This document shows, piece after piece, positions 10,496-22,227 of a DNA stretch of 64,000 bases; the first letter of the stretch is position 1; the number at the start of each line of letters is the position of its first letter. The notes beneath the pieces are model-generated. The model was not told the DNA's origin. It ran no database searches and was given only the letters and a program-made list of their open reading frames with translations. This stretch comes from Leishmania mexicana MHOM/GT/2001/U1103 (Eukaryota; Euglenozoa; Kinetoplastea; Trypanosomatida; Trypanosomatidae), in NCBI RefSeq assembly GCF_000234665.1, contig NC_018334.1, positions 682,001 to 746,000 of the forward strand. Direction: 5' to 3'. The position numbers and the translations under genes are program-made.

Positions 10496-13400
10496 TTATT
10501 CGCCTTCCACCTGGGGCCAAAGCATGGAAGGGTACCAATCCAGATCCTGCAGCGTCGATCGAAGCACCATCTTCTCCATCATAGAGAGACCTCCGCTGGT
10601 GGCGATGCGCTGCTGCACGTAGTACTGCAGGAGGCCCTCAGTAAGGCAGCGCGCACACCACATGCCATCCCTCGCAGCGAGCCTCGCATCGGCATCCGTG
10701 GGAGTCAGCATCACCTCTGCTGCAGCAGCGTCCACTGTCCCATGTTGATCAGTCGCACCCCCTTCGTACGCGCAGCTGCGGCCGCTGAAGTTATCGTTTC
10801 GAAAGTGAGGCCCCACCAGCTGCACAAGCGCGACGACATCGTCCAAACTCCAGCACACGCTCCGAGCAGATTGCATCCGCCACCCCTGCGCTGCTGCCCA
10901 GGACTGCAGCCAGGCGCACACCTGCGCGGTGGCAGCTGTGCCGCGTGAGCCAGGCCTTGTCGGCACTGGAGAGCCGGAAGACTGCTGCTCGTCGCCAGGC
11001 TCACCACGCGCCTCGACGCCTGCAGCGATTGTGGAGGAGGGTGGCAGAACCGGGCTGCAGAGCAGCACCTGCAGCGCTGCCAGCGCCGTGCGGGCAGAAC
11101 AGTGCGCCGCCACGTACGCCAAAAGCGCGTGGAGGAGCAGCGGCATGCCCTCCTCAGAAGGTGCGTCGCTGTACGCCGCCAGTGAGATTTCCAGTGTGCG
11201 TGACGCAGCTGCGGAGATCGCCGTGCTCGAGTCGGCAGAGCAGCGCAAGCCGCAGGAAAAAGCTGACAGTGCATGCAGAATGGCGCACAGGTCCACCATC
11301 AGCTCGCACAACGCGGCTGCCGAAGAGGGGGAGAGGGCTGATGTACGCACACCGGACTCTGCACCTTCGCAGGTGTCGCCACCAGCGGTGCTCCACAGCT
11401 CTCGACGATGTGCCAGGGTCCACAGCAGCACGTGACTCAGCATTCCATCCCAGCCAAGCACGTCCTTCACGCGTTGGTGCAGGCCCAAAAGACGGCGCAG
11501 CCAGCTGGCCCACACGTCTTTGGCTGTAAAAGAGGCGTCGAAGAGCGGATAGAGAGCCCAGCAACGAGGCGCACCACTAACGGAGACCGCCGCCGCTGAG
11601 GATAACGAGGCAGACGTGTCGGTGGCGTCGCCGCCGCTGCCTGGCATGACAGGGACAGGCGTGAGCTCGATCCCCGACTGCAGAGAGTCCATGAGAGCCA
11701 CTAGCTCAACGGTGCTCGTAGCGGCGGGTACCAGGGGGGCAGCAGCAGCCCTCTCCTGCTTCGTTTTGGCTTCCACTTGAGGACGCAGCAGGAGAAGCAG
11801 CAGCGATACGGGCACAGCGTCGAGACAGCGCTTGGACACCGCTACGCTGTGGACAAGGAAGAAAGCTGCGATACGCGCCTCACGAGTATCGCGTGCGGCC
11901 GGCGAGTTGCTGGGAAGCGCGCCTGCGGTAGACAAGGTCGAGCGCGGCACTGCTGCCTCAACGCTAGAGCCGCTGTTGCCGAGATGCTGCAACAGCTGCA
12001 CGGCCTCTGCCATAGTGCACAGTTCATCGACCTGGAGTCGCACAGCGGTGCCGTCACGCATACGGAGGAATGCCTCCTCGAACGCGTGAGCGAGTAGTGC
12101 CGCGTAGCCAAATACCATGTCAGCGGCGATGGCGGGGAACACTTCCGCCAGAGCAGCGGCAAGGCGGGTGTTGGCATAGAGCGATGCAGCGTCCAGACAG
12201 AGAAACAACAGCGCGCGATCGCGACCACCGGAGTCCGCTTCCACGGCGCGATCATTGGACGCGGTGTTTCCTGATGGCTCCCTCCGCCAGCAACGCTCCA
12301 CTGCGCGGATAGCAGACACAACGCTGACCTGTGCGGAGACAGCCTTTAGGTGGTGCGTTGGAGCGCCGACAGGGACGGCTGCGAGGTCGCCACCGGTGGT
12401 GTGGGGGTGCGCTCCGTCTGCATCGGCCTTTCGAAGCCCATCGGCACTGCCCGACCATGGCGTAGACAGTAGCGGAGACGTGAAGCGCGCAAAGGCCTTG
12501 GTCAGCCGCCCGGCGTCCATCACCACTGAACGCAAGAGGAGCTGCACCGCCTCTTCCGTCTCGCCCTCAGTGCTGCACAGCGTATAGCGCACCGCCGGCG
12601 AGCGGTGGCACATTCGCGCAATGTAAGTGGAAAGGAAGTGTGCGCTGGCGGTCCATCGCATCTCTGCCAACACGCGCTGTGCCACAGTCGCCTCCAAGAG
12701 CACAGCGTCGTGGCGGTCACGGCTGGAGACATCGGCCGGGGTCACACATGACCCGGTGCCCGCTGAAGACCGACACAGATGCAGCGCCATCCGCGCAGCA
12801 TCGAGGAAGTAGTGCTCCAAGCTGCCAGTTGCGTGGCCAGCAGCGCTTGCAGTGCCATCTTCACTCGCGTACCGGAGGAACCACATCTCCATCACAACGC
12901 CGCCGCCGACGTGCATCCCCTCAGCTAGCAGTGTGTCGCTGACGTCCTGCACCATGCCGTAACCGCTGTGCCTGGCCGCGGGTTTCGAGTGCCCTGCGTC
13001 CTCCTCGCCCGTCTCGCCATTATTGCCGGTGCCACTCCTGTTGTGCCCCATACGCGCACATGCGCGAAGGATGAGCATCGACCACAGAATGGCGGATGCG
13101 TGGCGCACCGTACGTACCTCAGCCGCGCTTGTGGAGCAGACAAGAGTAAAGAAAAGAAGCCACGTCTCATAGAATTGGTGTTGTGCATGTTGACGCGCCG
13201 CCGCGGCAGCCACACTTCCGCAGTCAAGGGTGTCGGTTAAGTTAACGTTCACCACAGAGGAGCCGCAAAGGAGGGTGTGCAGCGCACTCGGAACGTGCGA
13301 GAGGTGCTGCAGCACGCACAGCAGCTCCGCAATGTCCTCGAGTCGCCGGCGGCCCATCACCACCGCCGACAGCTGTGCCTCAGCCCAGGTCAGGAAGGCA

Positions 13401-14869
13401 GGGTCCTCGGTGACGCGCCGACACGCCGCACGCAGGCCCACCCCGACGCCTCCGCAGAGCAGCAGCTCCAGAAAGAGCACCTCCACATGAATCGAGGCGA
13501 GAGAGGAAGAGAAGGAAGGAGTTGACGATGTTGCGGTCGGTTCGACGCACACTCGGTGTGCCTCGCTCTCGACGCCCTCGCGACCCATTTCCCCTCCCTC
13601 GCCCCTCGCCACCATCGAAGCCGGTGAGGCGTTCCGCAGCAGCGGGTGTATTGCCTCTAGCACCTTGCTCGTAAAGCCTAGTTGCTCCAGTCCCAGCCGG
13701 GCATCTGGCCCGCGCAGCAGCTCCGACACCTCGCTAAACGGGAGATCAGGGTCATCTGCCGGCTCCTCAGCTCCGCTGCCTTCGACGCCGACGCCTCTGA
13801 CATTGCTGAGACCCTCCTCCGTATCTTCCTCCGAAGCGCCCCCTGCCGGGCTGCCAAGCTCAGCGACGGCCTCCACGAAATGCGAAACAGCGCTGCAGCC
13901 CCCGAGGGCGTCCTCTACAGATGCCGGGGCTGCTGTACTCCCTGTTGAACCGGCCGGCTCACCGCGAGTCATCCCGCGGAACAGCAGCAGCAAGCAAGTC
14001 GCAGCCAGCTCGATCATCGCCGGGTGCCCCGCCGAGACGAGAATCTCGAGAAGGAAAAAGACGAACGGGGCACAGTCAGGGCCGTGCAGGCAGCGGTCTC
14101 GCAACGCCACCGCCTCCGTCCTTCTTGCCGACTTCGACGCCGTGGTGGTCATCGCCAAGCCGCGCAGGTGTGCGAGGAGAACCTCGAGCGCGAGCTGCTG
14201 ATGTTTGCGCACTGTGCTGCGAAGGCACTGAAACACCAACGAGAAGAACGCCTCACCGCGTACACAAGAAGAGGGCGATGACGCGGGTGAGGTGGGACAC
14301 GTGGTGGCCGCCGCCTCCTTCCCAGTGTCATCGGCTTTTGAGTAAGAGACATCCACAGGTCTCACGTAGTAGCCAAATTTGAGCTGCTCAAACTCCAAGA
14401 CAGACCACTGGTGTGCCGCCAAGCGCTGCTGAGCAGAGCCACCGGCAGCAAGCACAAGCTCCGTCTCTCCACCATGCATCCCCGTACGGGTGCCAGGAAA
14501 GTTCGAGAACTCCCCGCCCGCCGCGTACGGGTCTGCCGATGCGGTGATGGCATCGCGGGGCTGCACATGTGCGCTAAAGCCTGTGACGCGTGCGGCGGCG
14601 GAAGCGGAAGGCAACGATGCCTGAGAGGACTGCAGCGCTGATAGATGAGTAGTTGCCTCGCCCGCAACTGTACGCTGCCGGCCGTACAAGTATCGCGTCC
14701 TCACCACCGGAAAGGCCTGGCCTGGGATTGCTTGAATGGGACGCAGCGCGGGCCCAACGAGCGCCGGAGACGAAGCTGCCGCTGTGCTGGAGATGAAATC
14801 TACATGACGCTCCACAATATCGGCCACCATGGGAAGAGGGGCATCAACGCTGGGGCCGTCCGCAGACAT
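10496..14869 (-). CDS. RPAP1-like protein (putative RNA polymerase II-associated protein 1)
   Basis: The 1457-residue product starts MSADGPSVDAPLP. The frame is open 126 codons further upstream, but an AG acceptor lies only 15 bases before this ATG. Near the N terminus, ADIVERHVDF followed about 35 residues later by GQAFPVVRTR recalls the (G)DIVER...GFP..HR motif of RPAP1 proteins. At about 160-235, LKFGYYVRPVD, then LVFQCLRSTVRKHQ and LALEVLLAHL, parallels the RPAP1 C-terminal domain (LRFD...LxRSxxxxQRxLALxxLxxIL). The segment FVFFLLEILVSAGHPAMIE follows in a helical-repeat style. The rest is Ala/Leu/Ser-rich and probably an alpha-solenoid. In yeast and animals RPAP1 helps assemble and import RNA polymerase II. 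The match is by eye and from memory, so the function is provisional; a generic ARM/HEAT protein is the alternative. Confidence 0.5.
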   Translation of the reverse strand: MSADGPSVDAPLPMVADIVERHVDFISSTAAASSPALVGPALRPIQAIPGQAFPVVRTRYLYGRQRTVAGEATTHLSALQSSQASLPSASAAARVTGFSAHVQPRDAITASADPYAAGGEFSNFPGTRTGMHGGETELVLAAGGSAQQRLAAHQWSVLEFEQLKFGYYVRPVDVSYSKADDTGKEAAATTCPTSPASSPSSCVRGEAFFSLVFQCLRSTVRKHQQLALEVLLAHLRGLAMTTTASKSARRTEAVALRDRCLHGPDCAPFVFFLLEILVSAGHPAMIELAATCLLLLFRGMTRGEPAGSTGSTAAPASVEDALGGCSAVSHFVEAVAELGSPAGGASEEDTEEGLSNVRGVGVEGSGAEEPADDPDLPFSEVSELLRGPDARLGLEQLGFTSKVLEAIHPLLRNASPASMVARGEGGEMGREGVESEAHRVCVEPTATSSTPSFSSSLASIHVEVLFLELLLCGGVGVGLRAACRRVTEDPAFLTWAEAQLSAVVMGRRRLEDIAELLCVLQHLSHVPSALHTLLCGSSVVNVNLTDTLDCGSVAAAAARQHAQHQFYETWLLFFTLVCSTSAAEVRTVRHASAILWSMLILRACARMGHNRSGTGNNGETGEEDAGHSKPAARHSGYGMVQDVSDTLLAEGMHVGGGVVMEMWFLRYASEDGTASAAGHATGSLEHYFLDAARMALHLCRSSAGTGSCVTPADVSSRDRHDAVLLEATVAQRVLAEMRWTASAHFLSTYIARMCHRSPAVRYTLCSTEGETEEAVQLLLRSVVMDAGRLTKAFARFTSPLLSTPWSGSADGLRKADADGAHPHTTGGDLAAVPVGAPTHHLKAVSAQVSVVSAIRAVERCWRREPSGNTASNDRAVEADSGGRDRALLFLCLDAASLYANTRLAAALAEVFPAIAADMVFGYAALLAHAFEEAFLRMRDGTAVRLQVDELCTMAEAVQLLQHLGNSGSSVEAAVPRSTLSTAGALPSNSPAARDTREARIAAFFLVHSVAVSKRCLDAVPVSLLLLLLRPQVEAKTKQERAAAAPLVPAATSTVELVALMDSLQSGIELTPVPVMPGSGGDATDTSASLSSAAAVSVSGAPRCWALYPLFDASFTAKDVWASWLRRLLGLHQRVKDVLGWDGMLSHVLLWTLAHRRELWSTAGGDTCEGAESGVRTSALSPSSAAALCELMVDLCAILHALSAFSCGLRCSADSSTAISAAASRTLEISLAAYSDAPSEEGMPLLLHALLAYVAAHCSARTALAALQVLLCSPVLPPSSTIAAGVEARGEPGDEQQSSGSPVPTRPGSRGTAATAQVCAWLQSWAAAQGWRMQSARSVCWSLDDVVALVQLVGPHFRNDNFSGRSCAYEGGATDQHGTVDAAAAEVMLTPTDADARLAARDGMWCARCLTEGLLQYYVQQRIATSGGLSMMEKMVLRSTLQDLDWYPSMLWPQVEGE

Positions 14870-17286
14870 GGCGTTATTGAAAATCTGCAACACAATGCAC
14901 GGCAGAACGCGAGATGGAAAAAGAGGCGGGGTGGCAGCGCACACACAGACGTCCACAGCAGCAGACGCACACGCGCGTGCCTCCCGCAAGGACAGAGCGT
15001 GCGCGGTGCGAGTTGCGGCGCACGTGAGCGACGGAGATGCCAATGTGCAGTATGCGCACATACATGCGCATGGCCAACGCATCGAGCAGAATTTTACGGG
15101 GGGAAGCAAGAGGAAAAAAAAAGAGCGGGAGGAAAGGGTGGCAATAGCGGCATCGCTGGTGCGCTCCCTCACCGTGGGCAAGGACTGCCACCATCGCCAA
15201 GGGAGGGGGGAGGTATCGCTGCGCGTCCCAACAAAACGAAAAAGCAAAGGACATCCGAAACAGCAGCGTCCAGTCAGCGGTAAAGAAGTCCGATGCAGGT
15301 GAACCGCTTCGCCGCTGCACCCCGTTCCTATCGCTCCTCTCCTCTCCTACGTGTGAAGAAAGGTGGCAACTGGCGTGGCGGTGGAAGACACAAGCGGATG
15401 GCATCCCCTTCAACTCCCTCACGTCCATTCCAGAGAATGGAGGAGGAGGTGGAGAGGTGGTGCGCCACGCAGCGCAAATGGCGCTGCTGTCCTTCTGTAG
15501 TTTTGTTTGTTTGTTTTGTCCGCCCGCCTTTGTTGACAGGCCGCGGCTCATCTCCGCTCACTCGTGCACTCGCTGCTGACAAGAGCGCCGAAAAAAGGGG
15601 CGCGAGAGCGTGGGGCGAGGGATGGCGCACAAAATGGCGGACGGAGAGTCGGCCCCGAGGTGGAAGGGTGAGCGGCAAAGAGCAGGAGAAGCAAGAGAGA
15701 CGAGAGCGTCGCCACATACTCGCGCACGAGTACAACGAGTAGCGCACACAAGGAGCGGTCATTTGTCGCTCCTCAGACACGCACAGAGTCGCAGGACATG
15801 CAAAGAACGACGCGCACATGCTCAGCGGTAGTCAAGAGGACACAGAGGCGAGCGAAAAAGCAAACATGTCTCGCACAATGCTGTGTGTTGTGGCGTGTCT
15901 GCGTTACCGAGAATAAAAGTTAAAATAACGTGCGCCTTTGTGGCGCGTATGCAAGCAGCACCAGCCGTGGCGTCGTCCGGTGAGCAAGCGGAGGCCCTGT
16001 GACGAGGAGGCGTCCCATGCCGAGCCAGAGAAGTCCCAACGGAAAATCTGGCAGCGTTAGAGAGCGAGTCAGTCAGAGAGGACACAAAAAAAAGAGAAGA
16101 GGGAGAGAGAGAGGGGGCAGTGGCCCAGAGCCGCCTTGACTGCACACCGCACATCAGAGGCGCAAGCGTAAGAAAACGACGGAGGAAGATGTGCAGGCCA
16201 CACAGTGAAAAGTGGAGAGACCAAGCGGGATTGAAAAGGCGGCATGAAGAACGGACGATGGGAGCGAAAAATAACAAAAATTAAAGGAGAGAACACGTCA
16301 TCATGACCAACCCGAGCCGCAAAGCGGCCTCCTCCAACAGTTTCGGTTGAGGTGTTGGGTGTCTGCGCTTGCACGTGTTGCTTCGCCGGCCGCAACCCCC
16401 CTCCCCTCCTACTCTTCGCTGCTCGTAGAGCATGCGAGATGATATGCAGAACAAGGGAGTGATCAGAAGAAAAATGAGAAGCCCTACGCATGAGGCCTTC
16501 CATTATAGGCCGTGGAGCATGGTCGGCTCAGGGCACGCCTCAAAGTCAACGAAACCAGAGAAGTAGGCGACCGCAAGGATGTGCATGTGGTTGTGTGGTG
16601 AGACCACCGAGTATGTGCAACAGCAAAAAAGCGGCATGAGCAAGCATGAATCATCTGCCTCGCTTACACAACCGAAGCAGCATGAGTGCGGGTACATCAA
16701 CAGAACTGTGGAGACACAGACGGAGGGGCACACGGACACACAAGCAGGCGTGCAGTCGCCTCCGTTACAAGCAAGACGATAAACAGAAAAAAAAGGAAAA
16801 TAATATGAAAGGATACCGTATCGCTCCTAGACGCCCACCCTCCGTGGCCCCGAGCGCATCAACCTTGCGTGCTTCCCTGTTCGCACCCTGTGAGCAGCCC
16901 TGGCACGAGGGAGCGCCAAGCAGTATCCTCACCGATGTCGGTGCTCCAGAAGCACGCAGTGTGAGCCTACAAGCACCGCCTGAGAAAAGGGAGAGGAAAT
17001 TCGAAACGAAAGAAGAAACGAAAACGGAGACTTCGCCAACGCCCCGTGCCGAGCGATGAGCGCCCTAACGTAGCGCTACCAGTGGCAGCAACAACAACAA
17101 AATGAAGGCTGTCCGCTCCAGTGAATGCACCCGCTCATGCCAGGGGAGCGCGCCTCCCTGCAGAGCCATCCGTGCGCTCGCGCCAGATTCGTGGCACATC
17201 CAGGATAAAACACTTTCGCCTCCACGACGCGGATGCTCACGCGCATGAGATCAGCTGCTTGCGGCTGCGTAGTATGGGAACGGCCT
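14870..17286. other. Intergenic region between pseudogene and RPAP1-like gene
   Basis: About 2.4 kb without a supported gene. The + strand is purine-rich, with A runs and CA-rich stretches, so the minus-strand open frames here (for example 14874-15551) are Ser/Cys/Phe-rich artefacts. A short ATGCGCA/TGCGCAT palindrome lies near 15052-15071. Confidence 0.65.
14884..14885 (-). promoter_or_regulatory. Predicted spliced-leader acceptor AG for the RPAP1-like gene
   Basis: On the minus strand, pyrimidine-rich sequence (about 14918-14935) leads to TGTGTTGCAG with AG at 14885-14884, giving a 5' UTR of about 15 bases. Other AGs upstream are possible. Confidence 0.4.
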
Positions 17287-18985
17287 AGAGGGGATGCCCG
17301 GAAGGCCCGGGGCCATAGAGCTTGGCAGCTTCTCCAACTCGCGCTCAGGCAACTTCTTCAGTGCAACAGAGAACAGGTACACTAGCTCCACGGTACCCCC
17401 TTACGCTGTGAGTGTCCCAGTCCCGCACAGCGACCATGTCGGCAGGTGGATACCTCCGGTCTGCTCCTTAATCTCTGTTTTCATCGTCCTTCGACACGCC
17501 TCTCTCGCTGCTGCTTGTGTCGCTGCCGGAGACACCTGCAGTCTCGCGCCTGAGCCTGCTGAACAGCGGCATGTCATGGAACACCTTCAGTGCATCCTAC
17601 GTTATGAGGATATGGCCGCCAGCGCCGTTCACATTCGCGCCACAGTAGTTGTACTGCTGCTGCACGCAGTCGTCTACGACAAGCGCATCGCGGCAGCAGT
17701 GGATTGCAACACGCACACGCAGCGAGTCAATCCCCCAGCACTCAGCGGGGCCACTTGCACTGCACATCCCCCAAGCATCTCGAGGCCCTGCGCCATCGAG
17801 CCGCCCACCACCTCAACCTGCACAGCGAGTGGACTCTCCAGTGCGATGGCCAGCGTCTTCGCTGCAACCACGAATGAGTCGCGGACAGTCCTCTCACCAC
17901 GTACGCGCCGCTACTGGCGATGGGGCTGCTGAGGAGGCGGTTGTGGGCGTTCATTGCGCCCCCAGAACTGCGCACTGCTTTCGCGCTCATGAACGCCTGT
18001 CACGGCGTGCCAACGCATGTGATCCAGTACTTGGAGAGGAGCTCCCAGGTAGTCCCGTGAACTGGCGCGCGCGCAGCGTCCACACATCACGGCACAAACT
18101 GCGGTTCACAAAGTACCCACCCGCGTCCATCAACAGCTGACAGAAGGCACGCGGTCCATCCTCTGGCAACCCACACTCAATACCATCTTACGCCACCTGC
18201 TCAACGTAGCTTCCACGCTCCAACACGCCCTTGGCCCCGCAGCGATGAAAAAAGGGCATCGAAGGAGCGGATCGCCGTCTGCCGCTCACGCGTAAGAGAT
18301 GAACGCGCCACGGCCGGATCAGCCGCCTCCGCCTGGCCCAGCATGTCCAGAATGAGGGTCCCGCAGTCCTGCAACACCACCTGCAGCGCGGGAGTCGCGC
18401 TCATAACGTGCCGCACCTCCGTCATCCACTCGGCATGCGGCGTAGGTGCCAACGTCGTTCAAGGCGCGTCGCACGTCACCGGGGGAGCCAAGCGCGCCGG
18501 CACAGCGTTAGTAGAATGAAGAGAGCGAGCTTCAGGGCAGCACACAAAGTGGGCTCAGAGAGGTGTCAGGGCCGTTTCGAGGAAGAGGAATTCTTTGGAC
18601 CTGTCGCGAGGAGAAGCGCCGCTACCAACGGAGAAGCTGGGGGCAACAACGACGGCAGTCAAGCCGTGAGCTTCCTCTTCCTCGCCACCTCCTCACCAAA
18701 GGCGTGAGCTGGGCTGATCGGGTCCCATCGTGGCAACGGAGTTGATGCCCACAGACCTTGGGCCCTGGGTCTCTTCGGGAAATCAAGCTGCCCACAGCGA
18801 GGCCATCACCCGCGCACAGTCTTCCTGGGCCAGGTACAGTGCTGAAGGCTCGTTACTGCCCCTTCGGCCAACCTGCGCGCGCTCGCAGTCCTCCTGTAAG
18901 GCGTCTTTGAAGTACTCAGCGGCCCGCATTAAAGCTGTGTCGTCGGGCGCCACAGCCACGAGGCCGCGTGTGCAGCACCGATCGA
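17287..18985 (-). pseudogene. Degenerate protein gene, several frameshifts and stops
   Basis: Translating the minus strand gives protein-like pieces that jump between frames in consistent order. The first (about 18965-18790) contains DDTALMRAAEYFKDALQED and ends in a stop after CARVMASLWAA. A middle piece (18452-18201) contains WMTEVRHVMSATPALQVVL and SLTRERQTAIRSFDALFSS. Next (18169-17987) comes FCQLLMDAGGYFVNRSLC. Then (about 17880-17674) comes FVVAAKTLAIALESPLAVQ. The last (near 17375-17290) contains LVYLFSVALKKLPERELEK. Every piece ends in a stop or needs a frame change, so no intact product can be made. Amphipathic helix-like composition suggests a cytosolic helical protein; I do not recognise the family. 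The layout between two intact minus-strand genes fits a former member of the same polycistron. Sequencing error cannot explain so many breaks unless local quality is very poor. Confidence 0.6.
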
Positions 18986-21900
18986 GCTACGCGAGCCTGT
19001 AGCAGCGGTTGTAAAGAAACCACACCGCTGTGCGTGCGAGAGAGCGAGAGGACGGGTGTTGCAGGTGAAGGCGAAAACGTCGGTAGGAGAGACGCGTGCC
19101 GCTCCGCGATGTTGTTGGAGAGGGGAGGGAGGCACCCGTTCGCCACGTTGCTACGAATCAGAGCGCGCAGAGAAGGCGTTCAAGAGCGCCCTCTCTCTGC
19201 GACGTTGTCGATAACAACGAGAGCTGCGAAATGCCGTATAGGGTGTGCAAACAGAGTTTGTGCGTATCACTGCCTGCGTGCGTGCAGCACGCACAGCCAT
19301 GTGCAAGCACGCCCCCCCCCCATGGAGGCACCACAGCGATACGACCGGAGAAGGCGCACGCAGGGGTGATTGCTCGCGGCCAAGCGTGCCAGTCAAGAGA
19401 GAGTGAAGGCTACCCATGATAACGGGGGCGAAAGGTGTACAGATAAAAGTGGCGGGAGGGGAGGAGGGCTGCTTGCTGTAGTCGGGGTATGCTCCTCATG
19501 TCATCTCTCCTTTCACTCGCCTCACGTAAGCCGTGCAAGAGGAGCCGACAAGACGCGCATCACGAAAAACGGGCACAAAGAGGGGTGCAGTCGCGTGTAA
19601 GATCACCTCGCTCGCCTTATCTTGGCCAACCATTTCGCGTTAGAGAGTGGGGGTGGGGGTGGGAAGGGAAGCAAAACGCAGCCGAGAACCCGGTTTGAAG
19701 CACGTCGGAGGAACGGGCAGGCACGATTACATGTGTGCGCGTTCGTTTAAGCACTTTGCAGGAACAGCGGTGGAGGCCGTGCTGATGTGTAGGTTTTCAA
19801 AAGAAAAACACATGATAAAGCCGTGTGCTGAACGACATCAAGGCCGAAGTGGAGCACAGTGAGACCACCATGACGCGGTGAAGAAGAGAGAGAAGAGTTT
19901 CCAAGCGAATGAAGTGGAGACTTGTGTGCGTCAGTGAAGGGTCAGGGAGTGCCGCTGCGAGTGTGGCGCATCGTGCGCCCATGGGGATGGGCATCGCCGT
20001 TCCTCACGCTAGGCTGCCCGCGCCGCACCGGCAACACACGCGACGTGCGCAACACCCAGCATGTGGGAGAACGCGTGGAATTGTAGAGCGAGGCTCCTGT
20101 TATCCCTCCGGCCCATGCCTTCCTCTCGCCCCTCCACATTCACGTGCTTGCCGTGCTCGTGCGCTGCAGTGTCGGCGCCTTGTACAGCAGGGAGGCAACG
20201 GCGACCAGAGAGCTTGAATGATACCGCACTTCCAACAGTGGAAAACAAGGCTGCTTATTATATTACACTCACACGTGCGCTGATGATCAGCTGCCCCCAC
20301 GTCGCCTTGTGTTTTGCTCTCCCTCGCACTCATCCACACCGCTGCTGCGGTAGCAGCAGGAGCAGCAAGAGCAGCCGCAGATGCCTCTTCATTGCCCCGC
20401 GACGGAGACCACCAGCCACGAGACCGTGATGAAGGTGTGCAGAGTAGCATGTATCTGGCTACCTGCCACGAGCCAGTACAGAGTCGAAGGCACAGAGGTA
20501 AAAAAAAAAGAAGGAAACGCAGCGGAGCCGTCCGAGGCGTTGGGACAGCATGTCAAGCACAGAGGCTGAAAAGGCGAGGCGCTGGGACTGGTTAGGGTCG
20601 GGTGAATGAACGAAACAGGTGAAGAAAAAAAGAAGAAGCATCGATTGCGCACCACTGCATGTGGGTAACATACTCGGGTGTGCGTAGCTGCGTGCTGTGA
20701 GGTGGCGCTTCTGCTCCACCACAGAGCGCCGGTCTTGATACGGCTGCACGGTCACTGCAAAGCGCCACATACCTACCCTTTGTTCTCGTCCTCCACCGAA
20801 TGCGAGGCCTGTGATGCATACGCGCGTGTATTAGACGCGTTAAAGCCAGAAAGGGCGGAACGAAAGAAAAACAAAACGAATAAAACGACGAAGATGTGTG
20901 GTGTGAAGACGGACGTTAGGATGGAGATAACATGCGTGCATGTTCGTCACATGTACACGCGAACGCGTAGAGGCTCCCGCTCACTTGAAAAACACACAAA
21001 GCAAGGCCCCACCACCACCACCACCACCAACCCACCCCACACCACCCCAGCGATACATCCTACCCTGAGACAATCAAAGGACTATATTCGGCACCAACGG
21101 AAAGGAAAAAAGAAAAGGAAGCACAAAACGGAGAGAGGTCAGTAGCGGCCACACGTGCAACAAGTACGATCCGAGCAACGGCTTGTTCAGCGGCAGCAAA
21201 GGGGAGGGAAGAGCCTACCCCACCCCCCACTGCGAGAGTTTCCCTTTGTACACTCTTGTTATTGCTTCGTCCTCCGCTCACTCGTGCATCGCCCAGCTCG
21301 TCTCTGCGCTCAGCTGCTGTGCAAGGCCTACATGACGTAACGGGCGAAGCCGCACACACACACACACAGAGGACAGGAAACAACCAAAAAAAGGGAGGGA
21401 GGGGGAAGGAAAGAATGTCCCGCACGCCAGCAGAGAAGTGCACTCGAGCACCCCCTCCCCCCACCAACGCAGCATCAACAGCCACAGCGAGGCAACACAA
21501 AAACAGAGCAACGCAACAGGAGCACGGAAAATATGACGACAGAAATAATGAAAAAAAATAAATAAATAAAATGAAAAAAGAAAACAATGAGGCACGGGAA
21601 GGGGAGGGGGTGTGATGCGCAGCAAGAGGGCATGAGATGGCGCACACGCCTTACGACATCGACGACCCTCTCCGTCCCCACATGCCCGCGCTTACTCGCC
21701 CACCCACACCATCGACTGAGACGTATCCCGCGAAACGGCAACGGCAACAGGCAACGATAAGTCACCAGGTGTGACAAAGAACAAGGGAACGAGAAGAAAC
21801 GGCAACGCAGGGGAGGGAGGGGAGGGGGGGGAGAAATATATACAGGAACAACCCAGCATACAAGGCGGAGGCGGAGAAGACCCAGTAAAGGAAAAAGGGG

Positions 21901-22227
21901 GACAGTGCTTCGCCAGGAGGGGCGGGGTGCCTAACATGCTACGGACCCGCTACAAAGTTTAGGTGACGTAATCGAGCGAGAGAGGGGGGAGGGAAACAAG
22001 CGTTTTCTTTCTGAGGAACGGTGCGGCAAGGAAGGGAGAGAGACACGAAGGCGGGAGGGGAGGAAACACAAGCAGCACACCATGGAGCATGGCTGGAAGC
22101 CTAGAGAAAAGCTGGGCGATACGCCAGAGTCGCCAACGCATAGACAACCACACAAAACGGCGCCTCCCTCTCTCTGTGAGCCGCTCGCATGCCCCCCCCC
22201 ATGAAGACGTCGCGCGCACGTCCACCA
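18986..22227. other. Intergenic region upstream of the pseudogene, downstream of the first paralogue stop
   Basis: About 3.2 kb. It contains the likely 3' UTR of the gene ending at 22228. Visible items are a (CCA)n run at about 21009-21030, CA runs near 21355-21368, an A/T-rich AAATAAATAAAT run near 21548-21572, and GA-rich blocks near 21800-22060. No open frame has a convincing protein signature. Confidence 0.65.

Noticed and set aside
21000..21040. CCA-rich run as a possible CRISPR or satellite array
   Set aside because: A simple trinucleotide microsatellite with no spacers; CRISPR arrays do not occur in this type of organism.
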